Below the pieces are notes generated by a model. It was not told the DNA's origin. It saw nothing but the letters and a program-made list of their open reading frames with translations, and did no database searches. Of a stretch of 64,000 nucleotides of DNA, positions 26,255-34,362 are shown one piece after another. How positions within the stretch are numbered: position 1 is the first letter of the stretch; every line of letters begins with the position of its first letter. The position numbers and the translations under genes were made by a program. Source of the DNA: Nitrospirota bacterium (GTDB taxonomy: Bacteria > Nitrospirota > Nitrospiria > SBBL01 > JAADHI01). The stretch is from NCBI GenBank assembly GCA_029261215.1, contig JAJDBT010000016.1:23745-87744 (forward strand), in the 5' to 3' direction.

Positions 26255-27397
26255 ATGAATATCGACACCTTGTTAAAGGCCTCGATGGAGACGGGCGCAT
26301 CCGATCTTCATATCAAGGTGGGCGCTTCGCCGATGGTGCGCATCAATGGACAACTTCAACCGCTGGCACAATTTCAGCGAATGGGGAAAGATGAGATTAC
26401 GGCCCTGGCCTTTTCCGTGCTTAGCCCAGCGCAGAGAGAAACGTTTAAAGAAAGTCGAGAAATTGATCTCGCCTACGGCGCAGCGGGTCTGGGGCGTTTT
26501 CGGGTCAGCATCTTCATGCAACGCGGCACCGTCGCGGCCGTTTTTCGGGTAATCCCAAGCAAAATCCTCTCTTTGAACGATCTGGTTTTACCCGATGCAA
26601 TCCAGAAACTTGCCATGGAGCATCGTGGCCTTGTATTGGTCACCGGCACCACTGGAAGCGGAAAATCAACGACGCTCGCCTCAATCGTCGATATCATCAA
26701 CACCACACAAACCTCAAATATCATCACCATTGAAGATCCCATAGAATTTCTGCACCGGGACAAAAAAGGCATTGTGAGCCAACGGGAAATTGGCATGGAC
26801 ACCGATTCTTTTGGCGGCGCCCTCCGCTCTGCCCTGCGACAGGACCCGGACGCCATTATGGTCGGAGAAATGCGTGATTTTGAAACCATCAGCACAGCCC
26901 TCACCGCCGCTGAAACCGGACATCTGGTGTTAAGCACCCTGCATACCCTGGATGCCACCGAAACCATCAACCGCATTATTTCGGTCTTCCCGCCCTATCA
27001 CCATGATCAGGTGCGCATGCAGCTCGCCACTGTTTTAAAGGGCATTATTTCACAACGCTTGATTCCGCGTTCCGATGGCGCCGGACGTGTCCCCGCCGTC
27101 GAAGTCATGATCACCACTCAAACCATTGCGGAAGCCATTACGGATTCTGAAAAAACACGTAACATTCACGACATTATCGCCGCAGGAAAATCACAATACG
27201 GGATGCAGACCTTTGATCAGTCTATTTATGGTCATTTTCAGAACGGCATCATTTCCTATGAAGAAGCCCTAAAATGGACCAGCAACCCGGAAGATTTTGA
27301 ACTGAAAGTGAAAGGCGTTGAAAGCACAAGCGAGAGCTGGGACAATGCACAAGGACAAACAAGCGGGGAATCAGAATTTGAAATCGACCGCTTTTGA
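26255..27397 (+). CDS. pilT: PilT/PilU-type pilus retraction ATPase
   Basis: 380 residues. Walker A G-T-T-G-S-G-K-S (131-138), Asp box E-D-P-I-E-F, Walker B D-P-D-A-I-M-V-G-E-M-R-D and a His box around H-L-V-L-S-T-L-H-T. An N-terminal PAS-like PilT domain precedes (A-S-D-L-H at 15-19). Powers type IV pilus retraction or twitching. The C-terminal extension (about 350-380, Ser/Glu-rich) is more like PilU, so the PilT versus PilU choice is uncertain. Inserted between recA and recX, which are usually adjacent. Confidence 0.9.
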   Translation: MNIDTLLKASMETGASDLHIKVGASPMVRINGQLQPLAQFQRMGKDEITALAFSVLSPAQRETFKESREIDLAYGAAGLGRFRVSIFMQRGTVAAVFRVIPSKILSLNDLVLPDAIQKLAMEHRGLVLVTGTTGSGKSTTLASIVDIINTTQTSNIITIEDPIEFLHRDKKGIVSQREIGMDTDSFGGALRSALRQDPDAIMVGEMRDFETISTALTAAETGHLVLSTLHTLDATETINRIISVFPPYHHDQVRMQLATVLKGIISQRLIPRSDGAGRVPAVEVMITTQTIAEAITDSEKTRNIHDIIAAGKSQYGMQTFDQSIYGHFQNGIISYEEALKWTSNPEDFELKVKGVESTSESWDNAQGQTSGESEFEIDRF

Positions 27398-27863
27398 GGA
27401 TTCCATTGCATCGGCGAAAAAAACGGCCTACAAACTATTATCCTATCGCGATCACAGCTCCCATGAAGTCATTAAAAAACTGCGCGCAAAAGGCTTTTCA
27501 GAAACAACCATCACCCAGACCCTCTCTTTCCTAAAAAAAATTCAACTGATTGACGACCCAAAATTTGTCCGGGAGTGGTCTCGCTTTCGGGTCGAGCGGG
27601 ACCACTATGGGCCATTCCGTCTTCGAGGGGAACTCCTAAAAAAAGGATTCTCGCCGGAAGAAATTGATCCCCTTGTGCGAGATCTTTCCCAGGAATATGA
27701 CATTTTATCTGTTATCGAGCACGCCCTGACGCAGCGCTATAAAGACCTTTCCGAACTTCAGGAAGAAAAGCCCCGCCGCCGCGCTTTTGACTATCTTCGC
27801 CGAAAAGGACATGACACCCACGCCATCCTGGCCGTCTTTAGAAAAATCGGAATCATCTCCTAG
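27345..27863 (+). CDS. recX: Regulatory protein RecX
   Basis: 172 residues from ATG 27345 (an upstream TTG at 27318 is possible). Overlaps the pilT 3' end by 53 bases. Three-helix repeats typical of RecX: A-Y-K-L-L-S-Y-R-D-H-S-S-H-E-V, K-K-I-Q-L-I-D-D-P-K-F-V-R-E-W, R-R-A-F-D-Y-L-R-R-K-G. Modulates RecA filaments. Confidence 0.9.
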   Translation: MHKDKQAGNQNLKSTAFEDSIASAKKTAYKLLSYRDHSSHEVIKKLRAKGFSETTITQTLSFLKKIQLIDDPKFVREWSRFRVERDHYGPFRLRGELLKKGFSPEEIDPLVRDLSQEYDILSVIEHALTQRYKDLSELQEEKPRRRAFDYLRRKGHDTHAILAVFRKIGIIS

Positions 27864-27903
27864 CACCTCCTCATCGCACCGACAGAACAGGGTTATTTTT
27901 GTC

Positions 27904-27932
27904 TTGAATTTTACCGACCAGTCAACTATGAT
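27904..27932 (+). promoter_or_regulatory. tetR promoter with inverted repeat in the spacer
   Basis: TTGAAT (27904-27909), 17 bases, TATGAT (27927-27932). The spacer holds ACCGACCAGTC (27913-27923), resembling GACC/GGTC-type TetR operators. Predicted start of transcription is at or next to ATG 27940, so the mRNA would be leaderless and autoregulated. Confidence 0.5.
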
Positions 27933-27939
27933 GAGGGTT

Positions 27940-28533
27940 ATGGGACGGACGAGCGATGCAAAAACGCGCATTTTGGAAAGCGCGCAAGCCCTATTTTATG
28001 CACGAAGCAGTGAAAATGTCGGCGTACAGGAAATCTGCACCCATGCGGGGGTTCAAAAAGGGAGCTTTTATCACTATTTTTCATCCAAAACCGAACTCAT
28101 CCTCGCGGTCGCGGCCCGTTACAACAGCGCCACTTGTGAGCATCTTGCCAAGACCGTCTTCTCCCAAAATAGGCCAGCTCTGAAAAAGATAGACCACCTT
28201 TTTGAAGTGGTCTATCTTTTTCACAAAAAAGCCAAGTTGGAAACAGGAAAAGTGCAGGGCTGTTTCAATATCAATCTCAGCGCCGAACTCAGCACTCAAG
28301 ATCCAGACATCCACCAAAAACTCGCACAGCATTTATCTGACAGCATCGTCCCGATTGAAGCCGTGCTCAAGCAGGCTCTTGAAGATGGATCGCTCAGCAC
28401 TACAGTGGATACACACAACTCAGCGGAAGCGATTTTTGCTTACCTGCAAGGACTGGTTGTCATGGCCAAAGCCCAAAACGATCCGGATGTGATTCGCCGT
28501 CTCTCAAAAGGGGTCAGAGCCCTCATCAAATAA
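27940..28533 (+). CDS. TetR/AcrR family transcriptional regulator
   Basis: 197 residues. ATG 27940 gives the usual TetR beginning M-G-R-T-S-D-A-K-T-R-I-L; earlier ATGs at 27928 and 27931 lie inside the -10 region. HTH at about 28-50 (V-G-V-Q-E-I-C-T-H-A-G-V-Q-K-G-S-F-Y-H-Y-F). The C-terminal ligand domain is of the TetR_C type found with aldehyde- or quinone-responsive regulators. Lies 41 bases before an SDR dehydrogenase, so it probably controls that operon. Confidence 0.9.
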   Translation: MGRTSDAKTRILESAQALFYARSSENVGVQEICTHAGVQKGSFYHYFSSKTELILAVAARYNSATCEHLAKTVFSQNRPALKKIDHLFEVVYLFHKKAKLETGKVQGCFNINLSAELSTQDPDIHQKLAQHLSDSIVPIEAVLKQALEDGSLSTTVDTHNSAEAIFAYLQGLVVMAKAQNDPDVIRRLSKGVRALIK

Positions 28534-28574
28534 ACACGCGAAACAATTCAACCCAAAGGAGAAGGAGAACAAAC

Positions 28575-29321
28575 ATGAAATTAAAAGACAAAGTCGCCGT
28601 AATCACCGGCGGAAACAGCGGCATCGGATTAAGCATTGCTCAGGAATTCAAGGCGCAGGGGGCTAAGGTCGCCATTTTGGGACGGAACAAAGTCACTCTG
28701 GAAGCTGCAGCAAAAAGCTTGGGAGAAAACACCGTGACCGTTCAGGGTGATGTCACCCGCATCTCCGATTTGGAGCAACTTTACCGCGAAACACGCGCAG
28801 CCTTCGGCAAAATAGATATCCTGGTGGCCAACGCCGGTATCGCCAAACCCATGCCTTTTAGTGAAATTGATGAAGCCGCCTTTGATGAAACAGCGAACAT
28901 CAATTTCAAAGGCACCTTTTTTACCGTACAGCGGGCCGTACCGCATCTCAACAAAGGCGCTTCCATTATTTTGGTTGGATCGATTGCGGGTCAAATCGGT
29001 TATCCCGGCATGTCTGTCTATAGCGCGACAAAAGCGGCGATGCGCTCCCTCGCACGGAGTTTTTCCGCTGAACTGCTTCCAATGGGGATTCGTGTCAACA
29101 ATTTAAGCCCCGGCCCCATCAAGACCCCTATTTTTGACAAAATGGGGCTGTCAAAAGAAGAGGTTGATGCCTTTGGAGAACAAATGAAAACGCAGGTTCC
29201 GATGGCGCGTTTAGGAGAATCTCACGAAATGGCAAAAGCCGCACTCTTTTTGGCTTCGTCCGATTCATCCTACGTCGCGGGCATCGATCTGGTGGCCGAC
29301 GGCGGCATGAGCCAGATCTAA
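28575..29321 (+). CDS. Short-chain dehydrogenase/reductase
   Basis: 248 residues. NAD(P)-binding T-G-G-N-S-G-I-G (11-18), N-A-G (85-87), catalytic Ser in L-V-G-S-I-A-G and Y-S-A-T-K (Tyr and Lys), and the S-P-G-P-I-K-T-P loop. Classical SDR; substrate unknown. A doubled AAGGAGAAGGAG ribosome site. Downstream of tetR and probably its target. Confidence 0.92.
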   Translation: MKLKDKVAVITGGNSGIGLSIAQEFKAQGAKVAILGRNKVTLEAAAKSLGENTVTVQGDVTRISDLEQLYRETRAAFGKIDILVANAGIAKPMPFSEIDEAAFDETANINFKGTFFTVQRAVPHLNKGASIILVGSIAGQIGYPGMSVYSATKAAMRSLARSFSAELLPMGIRVNNLSPGPIKTPIFDKMGLSKEEVDAFGEQMKTQVPMARLGESHEMAKAALFLASSDSSYVAGIDLVADGGMSQI

Positions 29322-29336
29322 GCACATCGTAAAAAT

Positions 29337-29373
29337 GAGAAGGGCGGCAGCCACAGGGAACGCCGCCCTTCTC
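29337..29373. terminator. Bidirectional terminator between SDR and rhodanese genes
   Basis: 12-bp inverted repeat GAGAAGGGCGGC (29337-29348) with GCCGCCCTTCTC (29362-29373). On the minus strand CATTTTTAC follows, giving a classical intrinsic terminator for the rhodanese gene; on the plus strand it lies 16 bases after the SDR stop. Confidence 0.75.
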
Positions 29374-29380
29374 TGTGATG

Positions 29381-29713
29381 CTATTTAGACGAGTCCAAAG
29401 GCAGACCTGCCTCGCTCCAATCTTTTTTGCCTTCAGCATATTTGAAGACATTCGCATATCCCGCCGCCACTAAGGCTTCGGCCGCAATACCCGAATTTTC
29501 GCAGCTTTCGCTTGCACAGTACACCACCACAGTGTCATTCTTATTCCCCAAAAGTTGCGGCGCTCTTTTTTCGACTTCATCATGGGGAAGATGAATCGCA
29601 CCAGGAATATGCCCTTCGTCAAAATATTTCCGGGGAAGGGCCTCGATAATCGTTGTGGGGGTTTTACTCTCAAGCCGCGCCTTCAAGGCTTCCCGCGAAA
29701 TGGACCGAACCAT
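29381..29713 (-). CDS. Single-domain rhodanese-like protein
   Basis: 110 residues from ATG 29713, fixed by GAAGGAGGAAAAC just before it; an ATG five codons upstream lies on the ribosome site. Rhodanese fold with active-site loop Y-C-A-S-E-S-C (catalytic first Cys) after V-V-V, plus Y-F-D-E-G-H-I-P-G-A-I-H-L-P. Transfers sulfane sulfur to thiols or cyanide. Divergent from marR with two operators between, so probably repressed by that MarR. Confidence 0.92.
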   Translation of the reverse strand: MVRSISREALKARLESKTPTTIIEALPRKYFDEGHIPGAIHLPHDEVEKRAPQLLGNKNDTVVVYCASESCENSGIAAEALVAAGYANVFKYAEGKKDWSEAGLPLDSSK

Positions 29714-29753
29714 GTTTTCCTCCTTCATTTCAGGGTGAGTTCACAATGCCATA

Positions 29754-29822
29754 TAGTTGCATATGCAACTAAGCTAAGATTACCTCAAAAAAGTTGCACA
29801 TGCAACTAAAAAGGGTTATTCT
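29754..29822. promoter_or_regulatory. Twin MarR-type operators between rhodanese and marR genes
   Basis: Site 1 is a perfect 18-bp palindrome TAGTTGCATATGCAACTA (29754-29771). Site 2 (29792-29807) is AGTTGCACATGCAACT, with only the central pair mismatched. Centres are 37 bp apart. For marR, TTGCAC (29794-29799) inside site 2, 17 bases, and TATTCT (29817-29822) make a promoter whose start falls at the ATG 29829. Confidence 0.75.
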
Positions 29823-29828
29823 GATCTC

Positions 29829-30278
29829 ATGATGAAACACCCCGATCAAACATCCGTAAAGGCCTGGGCACAACTCCTCAAAACCCACCGCTTTTTATTG
29901 GAACAGGTCGAGACTGATCTGAAGACCGCGCAGCTCCCCTCTTTATCCTGGTATGATGTCTTGTACGAACTAAAATGTGCTGGGCCTGCGGGTTTGCGGC
30001 AGTACGAAATTTCGGCACAAATTCTCCTGAATAAACATAACCTTTCCCGCCTGCTTGACCGACTTCAAGCCAACGGCCTCATCCGGCGTGAATCCTGCCC
30101 TGAAGACGGACGAGGCCATTGCGTTCATATTACGGATACAGGGACACAAGTCCTTAAAAAAATGTGGCCGATTTATGGAAGTGCAATACAAAGCCATTTC
30201 TCAGAACACCTGAACCGGGAAGAAGTCCAACAGCTTTCAGACATCCTCTTGAAGTTAATGCCGACGCGCGAAAAATAA
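29829..30278 (+). CDS. MarR-family transcriptional regulator
   Basis: 149 residues. Winged helix with L-L-N-K-H-N-L-S-R-L-L-D-R-L as recognition helix and wing R-R-E-S-C-P-E-D-G-R-G-H-C-V-H-I-T. Two Cys near the wing suggest thiol or sulfane-sulfur sensing, which would suit the divergent rhodanese gene. Predicted leaderless from the promoter inside operator 2. Probably represses itself and the rhodanese gene. Confidence 0.9.
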   Translation: MMKHPDQTSVKAWAQLLKTHRFLLEQVETDLKTAQLPSLSWYDVLYELKCAGPAGLRQYEISAQILLNKHNLSRLLDRLQANGLIRRESCPEDGRGHCVHITDTGTQVLKKMWPIYGSAIQSHFSEHLNREEVQQLSDILLKLMPTREK

Positions 30279-30326
30279 ATGCGAAGCGTGCCGATGGCAC
30301 CGTCATTCGGGTAAAAAAACGCCACA

Positions 30327-30355
30327 TTGACATCTTTTAAAACCTGTGATATTGT
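30327..30355 (+). promoter_or_regulatory. sigma-70 promoter of the Kelch lipoprotein gene
   Basis: Consensus TTGACA (30327-30332), 17 bases, TATTGT (30350-30355). Predicted leader of about 280 bases to ATG 30641. Confidence 0.65.
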
Positions 30356-30640
30356 CCATCCCATCTTTAAATATCCCATTCAAAGCTAAAAAAACACTCC
30401 CCCGCTCTGTGCGCTAAGCAGGATGAAAGGCCGGTGTTTTCAGCTTCCAGGTTTTACCAGCGCTGCTTTATATGGAAACCGAAGGTTTGTAATATCACCT
30501 GCAAACCTTCCGATTAACGTCGCTTCTCTATTATTTCGGAATTATTCAATAGTCACGCCAGCTCTCTCTAGGGGGAGCCTCTGTTTGGCATCTTCGGTAA
30601 ACAGGAACTCTCACACAACTAAAAAGGAAGGATTTGAAGC
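30356..30640 (+). other. Long structured leader without a gene
   Basis: About 280 bases from the promoter to ATG 30641. Contains a perfect 9-bp stem GAAGGTTTG/CAAACCTTC (30481-30510) and a weaker stem CTGTTT/AAACAG (about 30573-30603) just before the ribosome site AAGGAAGGA. It matches no riboswitch class I know well enough to name. Confidence 0.4.
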
Positions 30641-30703
30641 ATGAAAATAAATTGACTCAAAAATGGAAGGGCGGCCAGACAGCTTGGGTGGGCCGGTGTA
30701 ATC

Positions 30704-33553
30704 TTGATGTTTTTGTTTCTGACGATCGGATGTGACGACAGTAAAAGTGCAGGCACCCAGACCGAAAGAGGAACGGTTTCAGGCAAGGTCATCTCCTCTG
30801 CGACGGGCGAAGCCGTTCCAGGCGCAAGCATCCGCGCGGGTGACGCCACCGCGATTTCCGAAGCGAATGGTACTTACACCTTAAGCCCTGCGGTCGGGGA
30901 ACGTGTTGTTATTCACATCGATGCAGCAGGCTTTGCGGAAACCTTTCAGATTGCGCGGGTCACCACCGGACAGACAGCGTCGCTTGATGTGCAACTACTT
31001 CGTATTGGGTGGGCAGAAGTCCTTAACGTGCTTTCTGGCGGCACGGTCGCCATTCCCAATTCAAGCGCGCAGGTCGACATTCCCGCAAACGGGCTTGTTC
31101 CGGTCGGGGGTGGAACCGCGTCCGCCAACGTCAATGTTGAACTGACCGCCATCAATCCGGCCATCAACCCGGACATCATGCCGGGAGACTTTACGGCTGT
31201 GATGTCCGGCGACAGCGTTCCGGTCGAGATTGAAAGTTTCGGCGCGCTGCGCGTCGATGTGCGCGACGACACCGGGGCGCGCTACACCTTAAGGACAGGG
31301 CAAAGCGCCAGCATCCGCATCCCGCTCGGCTCGCTTTCAGACACGCCGCCCCCCACCACCATCCCCCTGTTGGTTTTTAATGAAACAAGCGGCCGCTGGG
31401 ACCAGGAAGGCGAAGCCACCCTCACGGGAGCCGCGCCAGACCAGTTTTTCGTCGGCACGGCAAGCCGATTTGGCACCTGGAATGCCGACAAGCCAATGCT
31501 GAGAGTACTCGTCTCGGGCTGCGTGCGGGACACGGCCAATCAGCCGGTGGTGAATGTGTGGGTTAAAAGCGACGGCGTCAACTATTCCGGCACCGCTTCC
31601 ACCTTCACCGATGCCGATGGAAACTTCCGCGTGGCGATGCGCCGCGACGCCCGGGCGACGATCAGCGTGAGCTTTTTAGACCCGATCCGGGGAACCCTCA
31701 TTAAGACGATTAACGTCGGCCCCTTTTCCGCCGACGTGACACTGGCTGACTGCATCGTGACCGATCCCGCGCCGCTTTCGATGATTCAACGCACACTGCC
31801 TTCTGGTCTTGTGGGCAGGGCCTACAGCGCCGGATTGGCTGCGGCGAACGGCACGAAGCCCTATGTCTGGAGCGTTACCACAGGCGCCTTGCCGACGGGC
31901 CTGACGCTCGACGCCGCAACCGGCCAAATCAGCGGCATCCCGACTGAAGCCGGTTTCTTCGCCGGAACGATTCAGGTGGCGGACAGCTCGTCGCCGCAGC
32001 AGTTGGCGGAAACCCCGTTCTTCATCAACATCATCGCGCCGCCGCCCTTCGGCATTGCCACAATCTCACTCCGAACGGGTATCGTCGGCACGGCCTATAA
32101 TGCAACATTGGCCGCGGTAAACGGCACATCGCCCTATACCTGGAGTGTGATATCCGGCACATTGCCGACGGGCCTGAGCCTGAGTACAAACGGCCAGATC
32201 AGCGGAACGCCGACTTCCGTGGGCGACTTCACCTTCACGATTGAGGTGGTGGACAGCTCGGGGTCCGCGCGATCGGCGAGCGCACCATTCATCATCACTA
32301 TCGTTTCAGGAGGAGGGGCTGTCAGCTACACTGTCGGCGGATCGGTTTCCGGGCTAAACGGCACCTTGGTGCTGCAAAACAATGGTGGCGACAACCTCAA
32401 TGTCTCGGCTAACGGAACCTTCACCTTCGCTAGACCTATCCTCAACGGCACGTTCTACAACGTCACCGTCCTGACCCAGCCAGGGGGCCAGAATTGCAAC
32501 GTAGCCAGCGGCACGGGCTTCATCGCATCCGCCAACATCACCGATGTCGCCATTACCTGTGTTACCCCCAACGGTAGCTTCAGCCCAACCGGCAGCATGG
32601 TAACAACGAGGCAAGTTTTCACCGCCACGCGACTCCCCAATGGCAAGGTACTGGTCACGGGAGGATTTGGGGGTACATCAGGCTCTCTCGCGAGTGCGGA
32701 ACTATACGACCCAGCGATGGGTAGTTTTAGCGCCACCGGCAGCCTCGCGACGGCAAGGGGTGGACACACCGCCACGCTACTCCCCAATGGCAAGGTATTG
32801 GTCACGGGAGGATTTATTCTTGGAGTTTCTTTTTTAAATAGCGCGGAGCTATACGACCCGGTCACAGGCAGTTTCACTGCCACAGGTAACATGGCGACGG
32901 AGAGATATCTTCACACCGCCACACTGCTGACGAATGGCAAAGTACTGATCACGGGAGTATTTGGTGCGACGGCGGAGCTATACGACCCGGTCACGGGCAG
33001 CTTCACCGCCACCGGCAGCATGGCGACAAGTGGTGCCGACACTGCCACACTACTTTCCAATGGCAAGGTACTGGTCACCAGAGGTGTCACAACAGGCAGT
33101 ACACTCCCGAGTGCGGAACTATACGACCCGGCGACGGGCGGCTTTAACCACACTGGTAATATGGTGACGCCGAGATTTGATCCGACTGCCACACTGCTGG
33201 CCAATGGCAAGGTACTGTTTACTGGAGGAATTGGGGGTGCATCAGGCTTTCTCGCGAGTGCGGAGCTATACGACCCGGCGACGGGCAGCTTTACCGCCAC
33301 GGGCAACATGGCGAAAGTGAGAGTTGGGGATCACACCGCCACGCTCTTGCCCAATGGCAAGGTACTCGTCACCGGAGGGTTCAATGTAGTAACGTTTTTG
33401 GGTAGCGCGGAACTATACGACCCGGTGGCGGGCAGCTTTACTGTAGCTGGTGACATGGTTGAGCCGAGGTTCCGACATACCGCCACACTACTGAATAATG
33501 GCAAGGTGCTGGTCGCTGGTCCTTCTATGAGCGCCGAGCTGTTTCAGGAATAA
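30704..33553 (+). CDS. Large Kelch-repeat lipoprotein with CarboxypepD-like and He_PIG domains; natural start interrupted by TGA
   Basis: 949 residues from TTG 30704 or ATG 30707. Order: short hydrophobic segment with L-T-I-G-C-D (lipobox-like), a carboxypeptidase-regulatory-like domain (about 23-100), a beta domain, a second such domain (about 268-345), two He_PIG Ig-like domains (about 355-540, G-T-P-T and W-S-V-x-x-G-x-L-P-T-G-L), then seven Kelch-type blades (about 625-949). A well-placed ATG at 30641 with AAGGAAGGA is in the same frame, and its product would resemble the paralogous signal peptide at 33721, but codon 5 is TGA (30653-30655). The gene may be damaged or use the internal start. 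Outer-surface adhesin-like role inferred. Confidence 0.85.
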   Translation: MMFLFLTIGCDDSKSAGTQTERGTVSGKVISSATGEAVPGASIRAGDATAISEANGTYTLSPAVGERVVIHIDAAGFAETFQIARVTTGQTASLDVQLLRIGWAEVLNVLSGGTVAIPNSSAQVDIPANGLVPVGGGTASANVNVELTAINPAINPDIMPGDFTAVMSGDSVPVEIESFGALRVDVRDDTGARYTLRTGQSASIRIPLGSLSDTPPPTTIPLLVFNETSGRWDQEGEATLTGAAPDQFFVGTASRFGTWNADKPMLRVLVSGCVRDTANQPVVNVWVKSDGVNYSGTASTFTDADGNFRVAMRRDARATISVSFLDPIRGTLIKTINVGPFSADVTLADCIVTDPAPLSMIQRTLPSGLVGRAYSAGLAAANGTKPYVWSVTTGALPTGLTLDAATGQISGIPTEAGFFAGTIQVADSSSPQQLAETPFFINIIAPPPFGIATISLRTGIVGTAYNATLAAVNGTSPYTWSVISGTLPTGLSLSTNGQISGTPTSVGDFTFTIEVVDSSGSARSASAPFIITIVSGGGAVSYTVGGSVSGLNGTLVLQNNGGDNLNVSANGTFTFARPILNGTFYNVTVLTQPGGQNCNVASGTGFIASANITDVAITCVTPNGSFSPTGSMVTTRQVFTATRLPNGKVLVTGGFGGTSGSLASAELYDPAMGSFSATGSLATARGGHTATLLPNGKVLVTGGFILGVSFLNSAELYDPVTGSFTATGNMATERYLHTATLLTNGKVLITGVFGATAELYDPVTGSFTATGSMATSGADTATLLSNGKVLVTRGVTTGSTLPSAELYDPATGGFNHTGNMVTPRFDPTATLLANGKVLFTGGIGGASGFLASAELYDPATGSFTATGNMAKVRVGDHTATLLPNGKVLVTGGFNVVTFLGSAELYDPVAGSFTVAGDMVEPRFRHTATLLNNGKVLVAGPSMSAELFQE
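32573..33547 (+). repeat. Seven tandem Kelch-blade repeats at DNA level
   Basis: Units of about 120-150 bases, each encoding F-x-x-T-G-x-M ... T-A-T-L-L-x-N-G-K-V-L-V-T-G-G ... S-A-E-L-Y-D-P. Nucleotide identity between units is high (GCGGAGCTATACGACCCGG recurs almost unchanged), so recombination between units could change blade number. Confidence 0.8.
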
Positions 33554-33659
33554 TCGCCTTGGGAATCGTCATGGGGACCAATAAAAAGAGTCGCTTCCGA
33601 ACAGGCAGCGTCCCTTATCAAAAATGTTCGCTGTAAAGTCGAACAGGGTTTCTTGAAGT

Positions 33660-33685
33660 CCCCCCGCCGGATGTCCGGCGGGGGG
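33660..33685. repeat. GC palindrome, copy 1
   Basis: Arms CCCCCCGCCGGA/TCCGGCGGGGGG around TG. The same core recurs at 34714-34743. It lies in the leader of the Gly-rich lipoprotein gene. Confidence 0.8.
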
Positions 33686-33720
33686 CTGCAACCCAATTAA
33701 AAAAAGAAAGGATCTTCGAC

Positions 33721-34122
33721 GTGAACATAAATAACATAAGAAAGAGATCGGCCACCCGGCAATGGGGATGGGCCGGCGTGGTTTTGATGAGCTTGTTTGT
33801 AATGGCGTGTGGCAGCGGCGGCGGGGGTGGTGGTGCTGGTGCTGGCGGCGGGGGTGGAGGAGGGGGCTTCTCCGGGTCTTCCTTCCTCTTTTTCAGCGGA
33901 AGCTTGAAAGCGGTGGACCCCGCCGCTCCCGCCTCGCCCATCACGGTGGAAGCGGGGCAGATACAGACTAATTCAACTGGAAAATTTTATGCAGGCACTT
34001 ACAACAGCGCGACGAAAACCGTGACGAACTTCCATACGCATGCCGTGATGTACGCCAAGACCGACGGCAAATTGTACCGGGTGAGCGCGCTCAAGGATCA
34101 ATTCGGGGGACACCATACTTGA
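33721..34122 (+). pseudogene. Gly-rich lipoprotein, interrupted by an inverted-repeat element
   Basis: GTG 33721 with GAAAGGATC upstream. 133 residues: a signal with M-S-L-F-V-M-A-C (lipobox-like), a run of Gly, then a beta-rich part ending at a TGA inside the inserted repeat at 34111-34269. In the same frame, coding sequence resumes at 34363 (F-I-Q-A-D-G-D-N-V-L-C-S-V) to the stop at 34545. The signal region resembles the upstream segment of the Kelch gene (Q-W-G-W-A-G-V-V-L-M), so the two are related lipoproteins. Function unknown. Confidence 0.75.
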
Positions 34123-34269
34123 TGGTCTCGTAAAAAGCCCCAAAAGCCTGTCATTTCGACCGTAGGGAGAAATCTTGCCTTTTACAACAGATTGATCACT
34201 CAAAGATTTCTCCCTACGGTCGAAATGACATTTGGGAGCCTTTTGACTTTTTACGAGCGCACCATACTT
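34111..34269. mobile_element. MITE-like inverted-repeat element with 10-bp flanking repeats
   Basis: Long imperfect inverted repeat: left arm 34127-34176, right arm 34203-34257 (CTCGTAAAAAG... AAGATTTCTCCCTACGG... CTTTTTACGAG). CACCATACTT flanks it at 34111-34120 and 34260-34269, either a target duplication or the start of a second copy. It carries no gene, so movement would need a transposase elsewhere. Confidence 0.75.
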
Positions 34270-34335
34270 AATGCAGCCGTAAAAAATCGAAAACCGCCAA
34301 ATTTGTCATTCTGAGGAAAGCGAAGAATCTTGTAT
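34260..34335. repeat. Related half-element next to the inverted-repeat element
   Basis: Begins CACCATACTTAATG and shares CGTAAAAA, then TTTGTCATTCTGAGGAAAGCG and AGAATCTTG, parallel to the left arm of the preceding element; a right arm is not seen. Probably a diverged or truncated relative of the same family. Confidence 0.55.
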
Positions 34336-34362
34336 TCTCAAATAGTTAGACTCTGTGTTTAA

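Noticed and set aside
30356..30640. c-di-GMP riboswitch in the Kelch leader
   Set aside because: Key GEMM-I segments are not present; only generic hairpins are seen.
32573..33547. CRISPR array
   Set aside because: Repeats are in-frame Kelch codons of variable length, not identical repeats with unique spacers. No CRISPR array found elsewhere.
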